Below, in pieces: positions 39,001 through 49,674 of a DNA stretch of 64,000 nucleotides. The stretch spans positions 25,503,745-25,567,744 of the forward strand of contig CM052357.1 of NCBI GenBank assembly GCA_028551475.1, written 5' to 3'. Positions within the stretch are counted from its first letter, which is position 1. The number at the start of each line of letters is the position of its first letter. A program made the translations under genes and the position numbers. Source of the DNA: Casuarina equisetifolia. Its lineage: Eukaryota > Streptophyta > Magnoliopsida > Fagales > Casuarinaceae. The notes under the pieces are model-generated. The model was given only the letters and a program-made list of their open reading frames with translations. It was not told the DNA's origin and ran no database searches.

Positions 39001-40041
39001 CATATCATATTGAGGCCTGCTTTCTATAGTTCTTCATGTATATTTTTGTGGTGAAAGAACATGAAAAAATTGGTATAGCCAAATTCTCTCCATAAAAACT
39101 TCCTCATGATTATTTTTCTCTCCTGGCAATCACTTCTAGGTGCATCTCCAGTGTTCCCACAATATCTTTTCCTGTTCAAATACTGTTGATATAGGCTTGC
39201 GCCAATAGGAGATGAATTCATGATATATTAGTGCAGTGCACATAATTTTTTTTTTTCCTAGTCCCAATAAACTATGCTCGTCTAACTTTAAAATTCTTTC
39301 TTTTTTTTGGTCCTGGAAGCCATTATAAAATTGTGACTTCATCAGAGAACTATACGGAAATTCTATCAAAACTACGTGAGGAAGGGATAAATTTCGAGCC
39401 TGATAATGGCTATGAGCTGCTTCCGATAACCCCTATTGAGGTATAGCTCTTTGCATCTTGATTTTTTATTCGGCACGAAGTCATGATCCTTAAGGAAAAA
39501 GAAATTTAATTAGCCATAAGGTTCTGTTTTATCTTTGTTGTATCTACTTGTAGTGTTTTTCTTTCTTCGAGAATAGGCTTCCAGTGAATTCCTGAAATGT
39601 TTTTGTTATGCAACGACTTGGCCATATAGATGACACCACAGTGATAATATTTTGTATCTCATGCGACAATGTTGGATTTGTCCCCGAATCTCTCTGCTTT
39701 TTAGTGACTAATCACTGCAACCTGAAACCAAAGTCCTTATGTTACTGTTCTGCACGGGGCATGCTTCCTGCAGTATTTTATTTATTTATTTATTTATTTT
39801 GTGGCTTTGTTGAGGGAGAGAGGGGGAAGGGAAAAGAGAAGAGAGAAGCTACCATCTCTGTGGCTTCGCTTTCTGATATTATTCTAGAATGTAATTTTTT
39901 TTTTCTTCCTTTTTTTGTAATGACTCAGATAACTTGTTTGGATTTTAGGTAGATGATGAGGCTATGGAGTTGAACAAGGAACTTATGAACAAGTTACTCG
40001 AACTTGATGATGTTGATGCCATTTATATTGACCAGCAGTGA
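36076..40041 (+). CDS. YebC/TACO1-type translational activator, organelle
   Basis: Seven coding exons: 36076-36172, 36268-36437, 36721-36782, 37145-37301, 37464-37741, 39320-39440 and 39949-40041, giving 325 aa with all junctions GT-AG and in phase. The first 70 or so residues are rich in Ser, Arg, Phe and Asn and poor in acids, a likely mitochondrial or plastid transit peptide. The conserved YebC fold follows: MGRRSCKIAGRKGAQDAKKA, LYSRIGKEVVSAVKKGGPNP, LEKAKELDVPKEILDRNIKK, YEVYGYGGVSMVVEV, REVVKDYGGKMADPGSVIF and a C-terminal domain ending LLELDDVDAIYIDQQ. YebC proteins were named as transcription regulators, but TACO1 in mitochondria and bacterial YebC act in translation, including at poly-proline stalls. 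Intron 5 (37742-39319) is the longest, and its right half and the gene's 3' end occur again at 49.7-53.2 kb. Confidence 0.93.
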
Positions 40042-40724
40042 TTAAATTTATATCCACTTGTCATCTCCGCAATTGAATTGAGGTATTGTGCGGCTAGACA
40101 GTAGTTGGAGCATTTGTTTTGTGTATAGAAGTACAACATTGACTTGGTCTTCTGACCCGGTGGATAAGATGCCCTGCTGGGATGACACAGCGTTTTTGGA
40201 GTATTCTGGAGAAGAGGAATGGTTTTGAAGGCCGGTTTGACGCCTTCTTGCTAAAATTTTTACTTCCACATAAAGAGAAGTCCTTTCGCAGACTGGTTAT
40301 TGCATTTGGAATGATAGATTACTAAAGATATTTATTTATGAATGATAACTCATACATGATCTTTTTTCAATAATAGTATGAGGATTGATTCTTGATATGT
40401 ATTGGCCAAGTGGGTCAATCCAAAAGAAATCTTCTTAAGCAACAATATTCTTTGTTTTGCTTTCTCATAATTGTAAGAACATTGTGTATTACAATCTTTG
40501 TTTTGAATTTAAATTGAGTTCTATAGAGATTTTGCATGGAGAAAACAAGAGTGTTTGGTTAAGTTTTTGCAGGTACAATTTTGGATTGAGGATGGAACAG
40601 AGTTTTTGAACAGATAAAGATTAAGAAATATTTACTGCAGGAGCTATGTTTAAAAGATATCGTTTTTGATATTGATACAAAAATGTTTCTTTGAATTATT
40701 CACGTTTTGGTAGTTTGAGTTCTT
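40042..40724. other. YebC 3' UTR and spacer
   Basis: Probable 3' UTR of the YebC gene, then A/T-rich spacer. Part of it (about 40500-40600) has a diverged match at about 53060-53160. Confidence 0.45.
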
Positions 40725-41150
40725 CTTTTTTTTTTTTTTTGGTGCAAGTATAAATTGTATTAATAAAAGTTAAAATACAAAAACATAGAAGTATATCTTA
40801 AGATTGTAAAGGTTATTGTATTTATGAAAAAAGTTAAAATTTTTTAAATCTCATTCAAATTGACATTACCTTAAAAGGATTTTATATTTTTAAACAAAAA
40901 AGTTTTATCTTATATTACTTTAGAAATATTAGTTGTTTTTCATTAAAAATATATATTTTTTATTTTCTTGAACTTATATACAATAAATATAAGTTAAAAA
41001 AGATATTTTAATAAGTTTAACAATCAAATCCTCTATTTTAGTTATTTTAATCATCCTTTATAATTTTTCATTTCATTAAATAAGATTTAATTTTAGACAA
41101 AGATATTTTTGCAAATCATCATTGTTTATAAACATTAAAAAAAAAAGACA
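40725..41150 (-). mobile_element. 5'-truncated L1 LINE 3' end
   Basis: A T run at about 40725-40740 is the poly(A) tail of a minus-strand LINE. The sequence that follows matches, with many changes, the 3' end of the long LINE at 61001-61440 (shared marks AAATTGTATTAATA, the GTTAAAAAAGATATTTT block and AAATCATC near the end). It is inserted on the 3' side of CCD8 copy 1 and has no counterpart by copy 2. Confidence 0.7.
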
Positions 41151-41316
41151 CACATCTTATATTAAGTGGCAAATACATTACAAAATATCGCAACAGAAGG
41201 GAGCCACCACCAATTGTTCATGTTTATTAACTGGGAAATGGGCATATGAATTAAAGCAGTTTTAATGGACACAGCATTTTTAGTCGCTATGGAGGAAACG
41301 ATCGGGGAAAGCATTT

Positions 41317-44300
41317 TCAGGTTTTGGGAACCCAGCAGCCGTGGAACCCGTGGGGAAGGCCATATGGGAACTCTGCCCTCGCGATCTCTTCGAACGTAGT
41401 TCCATCTAACAACAATGCATATCCGCTTCCGTTTTTCTGACAAATTATGGAGATCACCACGCCTGCAAACCACACAACAACATAACAATGATCGAAGGGG
41501 GTTGATAAAATCTTTTTTGGCATGGAAAAGCAGGAATCCATATGGAATGGTCACAACTGCAAAAGGAGCATGTGAAATTCGTCGTTACTAACGACAGGAC
41601 ATAAGTCTGACTCACCATCGTCTTCCTCAGTTGCTCCTGGGCGAGGCACAAAGAATGGTTCTGAAGGCACAGCACCCTCCTCGTACCAGTCCTTCCCCTT
41701 CTTCTCTGCAAAATCAAGCTGCAACAAAATTCCAGATGGTACTTAACCCACATGTCCACATCTAAGCCTAGCAACATCGTTTTCTTTGCTTATTCATTGC
41801 AATGTGTCAAGTTGCGGCGCATAAACGTAAATCTTACCCTAGTGAGAGTGTTGGGGAAATTGCAGGGACGACGGGCCCCGCAAGCATAAGCATATCTGTA
41901 TTTTTGGCCCAGATAGTTAGGGTTTATGCTACACATATCCATGCCCCTCCCATGTTCATCAGGTTCCAGCGCTGTCTCTAACTTGCCGTATGGACTCCCG
42001 TTCAAAGGTATAGTGAAACGACCAACCCAGGCATAGATCCCCACCACCGACGCATAAACTAGTTAGATTTACTGAAAAAGCGAAAATCAAGTCTTGGGAG
42101 GGCTGAAGGATTGTTTGAACGGGCTATAGGAAAACAGAAACATATATATATATTTTAAAGTCAAAAAAGATACTCAAAGTCCATGTCCCATCTCATGATT
42201 GATGCCATCATGGACATGCACTTCGGACGAATTATGACCAATATTGACAGTGGACCTGATAAAACATCGTTCATGATTGATCTGCACTACACATAACGGC
42301 TAGGTCAATATCCTCCTCTGATTGTATTGGCATCTATAAATGGCCGACAGGAAGGTTTTGTAAAATCCACCAGACAAGGAAGCAAATTAAATTCGCGTAG
42401 AATAGTTGTAGGTATCAGAAAGGCATACAAGCACTGACATAAATATTATTTATCTGTACACACAAACACCTACATCTTTACATACATGTGCTTAATGATA
42501 TACCTTGCATCTGGTAATCCGCCTTCCCCGTTGAATGATCGGAGATTTTGCAGCGTTAACTTCTTCAGAATGGTCGTGTCGGCATTGTGTTCACAACAAT
42601 CTGCAACAATTGCTGTCACTATTCCATCTTCGTCTTCCTCTTCGTACGCATTGATAAAGTGAATCGTAAAGAATAGAGGCACTTCCACGCTGGCCACCTT
42701 CGAAACCGCAGCCATGTTAGAAATCACATTTTAGATGCATCGTGTGTGTATTTGCGATTGGTTTCATAGTGGCACAGAGTGGAGGACTTACGATTTTCCC
42801 ACTAGCCTTACACATGACGTGCATGAACGCTTGAGAATTGGGGTGCCACTCAAACCTGTATAGGGGTCTGGGCTCAACCTTGAGCAAGTTTTGGGCGTAC
42901 CTAAGCGGCATCTCAGGCACTATAACCTTGTGTTCTGTCACCGGAAAAGAGTGGACCCATCCCGGTGCCGAACCACCCCGACAATTCACCCGCCCGATCA
43001 CCTTCCGCTCATTTGTCCCCGGCTCCATCCTTACCACCATGTACCCCGGCTTAATCAAATCCGGCAACAAAGTGAGGAACTCCTTGTCTGTCACAATCGG
43101 GTGCCCAGATTGTATCAAACCGCCTAACTCATCACTGTACTCAAATTTACCTATTGTCTCCAGTGTTTCCGGGTCGATCACTATTGTGCCTTTCTGTGTC
43201 TCTGTCAGGCAAGCCACGCGGCCATCCCCGAGTTTGACCACCACACTGTTGGCATTATCGGTTAGTGCGGCACCTGAGAACAAGCTTGCTAGCTCCCCAA
43301 AATATGTTAGGAAGCTATCAGGCTTAGAAGCCTCAGAGAATTCATGGTGAAATGGTTTGTTGTTCTGCTTTGCGGTCTTGTAGGCTTCTGACTTGACCTG
43401 GCGGTGGCCAACTAGCAACCGACCGTTCTCAAATTGAAGTTTGACTAGTGTAGCGTAGCCATCAAAGAGGTGGCGGAACTCGTAGTCCCCAATGCGCCAT
43501 AAGCCCGGACCATTGCGCAAGTATGTTCCCCTCTGCATGTGAATTGAGGGCCATTTAGATTCAGTTAATCCAGTAACTTAAGAGAAAGGATGCTAAATTA
43601 CAGTGTGAATGATTGCACTTTAGGTCTATCAAAAAGTTACAATAAAAAACAAGATGGGGGACAAGAAGCAAATATGACGTCCTTTTGATATCTCCACAAA
43701 TATATGAAAAGAAGGTAGAACGAGGACTATATTGCTCTATTAGATTTTTAAAATTGAAATATGCGCAATACATATCTCCTCCTCTTTCTAACGTTATATG
43801 GGGAAGGCATTCTTTCATTTTCTTTTTTTAAGGAAAGGCGGATCTAGGGGTGTAGGTTGTCAAACTTAAGAACTAAATTTGTCAAACTTAGGACCTAAAT
43901 CCTAAACAGCCCATAATCAACCATTGAATTTTTCATCTGTTAAAAATTATTCTTTTGAAGTTGGTATAATCATTTTAAGAATAAAATTATTTTATTGGTC
44001 AGATGCTTTAACTAAACAAAGAGATTTTTTGAAGACCTTTATTTTATATATATCTATTTTTATCGGTAACAAGGATAAAAGGATTTGAATTGAGGATTTT
44101 AAAGTAAAACACTAATGACTTTATCACCAAGCTATTGGCCTCATCTTAGAACTTTATTATTGTATGTAAGATAAAACTTTTGCACAAGAAGTATGATCTT
44201 TTGTGATAAAATTTAAGTAAAGAAAGTACTCTTCTTACTTTTGAACTAACTTTTTAGTTAAATCTTTATACCTTCTAATATAATATTAGAGTATGGTTTG

Positions 44301-45099
44301 AATTTGCTCTACTCTTTGCAACCTTGAGTCCAATATTATTTGGCATGTAGAGGAGTATGTATAAGATGAGAGTCTTATATTAGAAGAAAAAATTTCTAAT
44401 ATAAAACTTAAATGAAAGAAGGACCATTTAGTTTTTGAACTAACTCTTGAGTTAAATCTTTAGGTATTTTAGTAATTAAATTTGTTAAAATTATAGTTCT
44501 ACACATAAGTATGCGCAATTGAGATCTTGACATGAAAATCTTGGATATGCAAATATTTTTATTAGTTTTAAAGTACCACACCTACTGGTGTGTCTTGGGA
44601 AATATCAAGTTGAGTAGCTTGAAGAGAACGGCTGAAAATAGAAAACCAGTTGAGTTCAGAGGGATCATGGTGGAAGGGTTGTGAAAGTAGGCCAGAAGCG
44701 TCACACATATGCGTTTAATTATTAGATTCCTACAAGAATACATGCTCTCTTTCGATATTCTACATGCACATGATTATGACTATGAAGAAATTACTGTCCA
44801 CATACCAGCCACAAAGGTATTTCTCCTTGTACTATCAACTCTCCTTCCCATTTCTCCTGCCTCACACTTGTCCATGCAGCATGATTTTGCTTCACCCCAC
44901 TTTCAGTTTCCCATGACCGAGAAATTGGTGGAGATGGAGATGCAACGTTCTTGTCCGTCAAGCCTCGAACCTTGATCCCCCGAGAAACGTTGCTCCTCCC
45001 AAAAGAAAACCCGTCGTTCATGACACCAGACTTAACCGGAATGGCAAATGCGGCAGGCGAAAAGCAGTTTCCTGAACCCAAAAGTTTCAAAGAAGCCAT
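41317..45099 (-). CDS. CCD8: CCD8 copy 1, with a lost splice acceptor
   Basis: Six exons by homology to copy 2: 45099-44806, 43532-42792, 42697-42504, 42027-41838, 41718-41616 and 41462-41317, 555 aa. CCD8 works in plastids, cutting 9-cis-beta-apo-10'-carotenal to carlactone in strigolactone synthesis. Exon 1 holds a Ser/Lys-rich transit peptide and AAWTSVRQEKWEGELIVQGE; the four iron-ligand histidines are kept (GHPIV, WVHSF, IHFINAY, GFHGCW). The exon 4 acceptor is broken: where copy 2 has CCAG then GGTTGG, this copy has CCTGGGTTGG, with no AG. The first in-frame AG downstream (GGGAG then TCC) would remove about 11 conserved residues. A Cys codon is also missing (RYAQ against RYCAQ in copy 2) and many family-constant residues are changed. 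Either a decaying copy or one making a shortened protein. Confidence 0.8.
44040..44150 (-). mobile_element. Possible tRNA-derived SINE
   Basis: On the minus strand TAGCTTGGTGA (A-box like, about 44134-44124) is followed about 42 bases on by AATTCAAATCC (B-box like, ending near 44081). Sequence and spacing fit a pol III promoter of tRNA origin, as in plant SINEs. The element lies in intron 1 of CCD8 copy 1 and is old. Not a tRNA gene: I find no acceptor stem. Confidence 0.4.
44160..44480. repeat. Diverged local direct repeat
   Basis: A block containing TTTTGAACTAACTTTTTAGT followed by TAAATCTTTA appears at about 44240 and again, slightly changed, at about 44430, inside intron 1 of CCD8 copy 1. 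The spacing is about 190 bases. Confidence 0.5.
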
Positions 45100-45830
45100 T
45101 AAAAGATATTTTCCGGCGATGTTTCGTTTGTATGAAGGATTTAAAAAAGAAGGGTATGAAGGATACAAAGGAACTATGATAGCAGGGAATCTTGACTGTT
45201 AGAATTCCTTGTCACTAGCAGACACCGTTCTAATTATCAAACGAGGTTTTCTGTTAGAACAATTCAGCCAGATAAAGAAGATGGGAACTTCCAGTTCAAA
45301 CATGAGTTATGGGTAACCTCATATCTGCTGTACGATGATTAAATCCTCGCCGACAGTCATTGTCTTTTCCGGGTTTTCAATGATATCTATTCCTTCTTTT
45401 GTATATTATAGCTATAATTGTCCTTGCAAGTTGCAATGTGATGATGGGTTAGGCTTTTATTAGTTATAATTCTCATTGCAAGTTGCCATGTGATGACGGG
45501 TTAGGCTTGGACTATTCCCAATGCATCCTAGACCTTTATTTGGCCTCATTGTATTTTTATTTTTAAAATGAATATACTTAAATTTCTATTTTCAGATGTT
45601 AAACTTAAAATTAAGAAATTTAACACAATACTTACTTTTAATTGAGTTAGACTTCTCTTAGTTGCATGACATCTCTAAGTATTGGAATGACATGACGTGT
45701 CTAAGGCAACATTAATGGTGTTTGCAGTGCAAAATTGTTAGTAGGCGGTGGCACATAGACGTCAAGCATCATAGCTCCATCACCCAAATTAACTTTGGCC
45801 AAATCTCTTGGGTGTAAAAAAAAAAAAGGA
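45100..45830. other. Upstream region of CCD8 copy 1
   Basis: Likely promoter and 5' UTR of CCD8 copy 1. The plus-strand open frame at 44951-45202 is antisense to its first exon. A short direct repeat (TTGCAAGTTGCAATGTGATG and a near copy) is at about 45424-45500. No other gene is visible. Confidence 0.4.
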
Positions 45831-46480
45831 CAGAAACAATAAACCAAAGAAAAGGCACTCCAAAATTACCTCTAGACGTTTACATTATTCAGATTGGATG
45901 AAAGCCTCACTGCAACAACTATTCCAAATTACAAAGTCATCAGAATAATACGCAACAAATTCACACACACGCATATATATAACGTGTCCATTTATGATCT
46001 TAAAGAAGGATTATAAAAAATTAAAAAACAAGAGAGGAATGAGCTTATCTTTTGTTGACTATGAAAGGAAGGACTCAAAAGATATGAGGCAGGAACTGAC
46101 TTCGGTCAACAACAGTAACCTCTTACATCCAAAAAGGGAACAAAAAGGAAAGTTAAAAACACCCCAAAATTACCTCTAAGCACTTATAATATTCACACAG
46201 GAGCAAAAACCAGTTATAATTAATCTTCTTAAATCAAAGAAACCGACTCAATATTATATATTCTCAAGGTATGGATTTCTGATGTTTAAGAAGAATAAAA
46301 AAAAGAGAGAGAAATGAACTTATCTTTTGTTGGTTATGAAAAAGAGGACTCCCAAGAGAGATTAGATGAAAACTTTAGCTGGCTAGCAACTTACAATTAC
46401 CTCTTGGATCCAAAATCCAAGACGAAAAAACAAAGAAAGAACGCCTCACAATAACCTCTTTACATTTCTTTATTGTTTAA
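45830..46480. repeat. Three diverged tandem repeat units
   Basis: A pattern (purine-rich AAGAGAG...GAAATGA, CTTATCTTTTGTTG, TATGAAA, then ...AATTACCTCT and a short link to TTATT) is seen at about 46015-46190 and 46290-46470, with the end of another unit at about 45835-45895. The unit is roughly 280 bases. No coding frame is kept between units. Confidence 0.5.
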
Positions 46481-47394
46481 AAGCTGGGCTTTCTCCAAAC
46501 CAAAATCTTTTCTTACTAAAATCTAAGCTCTTATACCATTTGTAATGAATAATATAAGGATTAGCAGCTATCATAGATATTAAAAATTATAAAAGAACCA
46601 ATTATTTTTACAGTTTGAGCATGTTCAGATCCTTGAGGATTGTCATTCAGCCAAAGGGCTTCTCCAAAGGGCTGTTAGTAACAAAGCTTATAGTCGTTCC
46701 GGACAAATACCTTTCGCTACCTACATCAACGTGGAGAACCAATTCTCTCACTATTTGAGGGATTTTATATTGAGAAGTCATCATAGAATGTTTATTCTAA
46801 TAGCTCTTTAGTTAGTGTGATAGCTTCAACTAAAGGATATAACGTACATATGAATTTTTGTGTTTCATATTTATTAGTATATAAGAGAAACTAAAATTGG
46901 CTCTTACCATTTCACTCTGAACGCCGATTTTGATTCTATATAAATGGCACTTGCTCCTTGTCTTACAACTATTAATAAAAAAAAGAAAAGGGAATTGAAA
47001 AGTAAAAATCTTGAGATAATAACGAAGAACAAGGTGTATGAGAGATAGAATAAATAACAAGCTCAGAGAATAGAAAACTGAACCAACAGAAAGAAAAGCT
47101 AAAGCTGATTTCTCAGATGAAGGAAAATATGAAGTTCTATGACTTGTTTGGCTTTCAAAATGTAATATCTTTATATAGGTCTTCCAACTAACTCTAGTGG
47201 GAATCTGTTAGAGAAATCCAACTCAAGATATCTCATGGTCCCTTCAGTCTTCCCGAAACTCTGCTTGATGTGAGGAACCTCCGGATTCAGGTTCTGAATT
47301 TGCATCTTCATAAATCCTTAAGGCTACAAGTGCATCAGCACAATCTGAACGTTGATTTTCTTCCAAATTCCCACGATTCTCTTCATCGTTGCAG
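46480..47394. other. Intergenic region, nothing recognised
   Basis: A/T-rich with a few GC-richer scraps at about 46640-46760 and 47200-47300. No conserved domain, repeat or RNA gene that I can name. Confidence 0.35.
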
Positions 47395-47750
47395 TTAGTT
47401 ACAAACAAGTGGACCACCTATCTCACCAAAATCGGCGTTAACCTCTTCATCACCCTGCACATATTGCTGAACGTTCCCATCCATATTCAGCCACGTTAAC
47501 ACTGCAGCTTCCTCGTAATTAAAGCCATTAAGAGACTGATCATGAGCAAGATCCAGAGCTTGCGCAGCATACAAAGAGAGTTCAACATCCAAGTCTTGTG
47601 CATAATCTATTATTCCCATTTTAGGATCCTCATTTGGAATAAGCGTATGAGAGATTGGGCTGTACTTTCACCTAGAAGGGTGGTAGAATTGTGCATGACA
47701 GCATATTTAGCCAAACTTGGATCAAATAAAAGAGGATCTTGAGTACAAAT
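47395..47750 (-). pseudogene. Unidentified coding-like fragment
   Basis: On the minus strand a 74-aa frame (47619-47395) rich in Asp, Glu, Ala and Asn (IDYAQDLDVELSLYAAQALD ... EEAAVLTWLNMDGNVQQYVQ) follows another broken piece (about 47745-47625, LLFDPSLAKYAVMHNSTTLL). The composition looks like protein, not noise. I do not recognise the family. It is probably the remains of a gene cut off by the LINE that starts just to the right. Confidence 0.3.
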
Positions 47751-47751
47751 A

Positions 47752-48705
47752 TAATATGCTCTCACAAAGTTGTTTGGGAAATAGCTTACTCCCCAAAGAA
47801 GGAAAGGGGATTGGGTTTACCGAATCTTAAACTTTAGAATAAAACTTTTTTAGGATGCATGCTTTAGAATCTTATTAATCTTCTAGATGCTTTGTTATGG
47901 AGTAAATGGATTCATAGTATAAAATATAAAAGAACTACAATAATGTAGCTTGATATTAAAGGTTCTATGGCATAGAGTTGGAGAGGTTTTCTTAAGCTAA
48001 GGCCTACATTTACCTAGGTTCTTTATAGGTCTGCCTATTGTTGAAAAGAAATTTATTAAGATCTTCAACCAGTTAATGCAAGTAGATTGGTATGATCTAA
48101 TTTGGATTTGTGGCATCTGCAAACATAATTTCATTGATTGGCTAGTTTGTCAAGATCGACTTTCTATAGCAAAAAGAATGGTATGATGGCTTCCCTCAAT
48201 TAACTTATATTGTGATTTTTGTCAGTGTTAGGTTAAAAATAGGAATCATCTTTTTTTTGAATGTCCATGGACAATGATGGTTTAAAAGACTATACTTGTT
48301 AAGAATCAAATTTAAGGCTGTATTAGAGGATGGAATGATGAATTGCAATAAATGATCAGAGCAACTAAAGGAAACAATTTGGTTGCAAAGCTTCTTAAGA
48401 TACCTTTCTTAGCTTACATTTATTGCATATAGATAGAATGAAATAGAAGAAGATTTTAGAATAGAATAGTTAACATTCTAATTTTGTTGGCTAAAGTAAG
48501 GAAAATCGTCTGAAGGAGAGTTTCTTAGTTTCAAAATATAAAATTCTTATAGAAAAATGTCATTTTAAGTGAGATTTGGAGGTTTTCAACTTCTGTTTTT
48601 TTTGGTAGTTTTTGTAATTCTTGTAATATTGGAGTATGCCCTTATGCTTTTGTACATATTTATTATTAATACAAACTTACATTTCTGTAAAAAAAAAAAA
48701 AAGAA
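47752..48705 (+). mobile_element. 5'-truncated L1 LINE, C-terminal part
   Basis: Plus-strand remnant of the same LINE family as at 61-64 kb. Broken frames match the end of the reverse transcriptase ORF and its zf-RVT domain: SPKKEGGLGLPNLK, LDIKGSMAWSWRGFLKLRP, DLIWICGICKHNFIDWLVCQ, YCDFCQ. It ends in the family 3' end and a poly(A) run at about 48690-48702. Many stops; dead. Confidence 0.75.
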
Positions 48706-49286
48706 GGAAGAGGATTTAGGTAAGGTTCATTGAAAAATGGGGCTCTTGAACAACATCATGTCTTTGTTATGAAGATTCTCAACTTCAAATATTTTAAAAC
48801 ATACCATGGAGCCAAGGTGTGATTATAAAGAATAGATCACCTAGCTTTCTTTTATTTTGCATTAAAGGTTTGGACAACATTTAGATTGTTATTTGGAGGT
48901 GAAGGAAGCCAATTAAGAACAAGCCATTGAAACATAGCATGATAGTCATCTTATGGGAGATATAGTGAAATCATGTCACCTGGAGTGACATCATATTTGT
49001 TGTAGGACAGTCCATTTTCTCCTTTTGAAATAGTTGTAATATTAGAATAAGAAGGTGAATATGTATCTTTAGAAATACTATTATTTTCAACAAGGGGAAA
49101 GAATGTACATGACATTGGAACTAACTAATAGAATTCTTACCTAATAATGTTGGGAGTTAAAAATGTAGTAGCCTTCGTAAAAAATATGCAATTGTTCAAT
49201 ATACCCAATTATGTCATCATTTATCCTTATCTTGAAAAGCGATTCTTTAGGTGCTACAATGCTTTCTCTCCATATGTTAAAGATAG
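48706..49286. other. Spacer between LINE fragments
   Basis: A/T-rich sequence without a recognisable gene. It may include older retroelement scraps. Confidence 0.35.
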
Positions 49287-49632
49287 TTTTTTTTTTTTTG
49301 GTTTTTAATGTAAGTTGCATTAATAGAAATTAATATACAAAAGCTCAAGAGTATACCTCAGTATTACAATAATTTTCAAAAGTAAACTAAGAGTAAGAAA
49401 AAATAGAGGTTAGAAGCCTTCAAATCTTACTAAAAAATACATTACCTTGTGAGGGTTTGATATTGTGAAGCAGAGAAGCTATTCCTCGTACAATTTTCCT
49501 TACTTTAGCCAATAAGATTGGAATGTCAACTAATGTATTTTGAAATCTTCTATTATTTATTTATGCCCAAATGCAATAGATACAAGTTAAAAAAGATATT
49601 TTAAGAAGTTTTGCAGCTAAATCTTTACCTTT
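49287..49632 (-). mobile_element. 5'-truncated L1 LINE 3' end
   Basis: A T run at about 49287-49299 marks the tail of a minus-strand LINE fragment matching the long LINE at 61001-61340 (shared: AGCTCAAGAGTATACCTCAG-like block, GAAGCCTTCAAATCTTACT, CAATAGATACAAGTTAAAAA). It ends close to the left edge of the duplicated YebC segment at about 49675. Confidence 0.7.
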
Positions 49633-49674
49633 AGATACAAGCTAAAAAAGATAATTTTCTTTTGATGTAAAAAA

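Noticed and set aside
42838..43350. 170-aa plus-strand open frame
   Set aside because: Antisense shadow of exon 2 of CCD8 copy 1.
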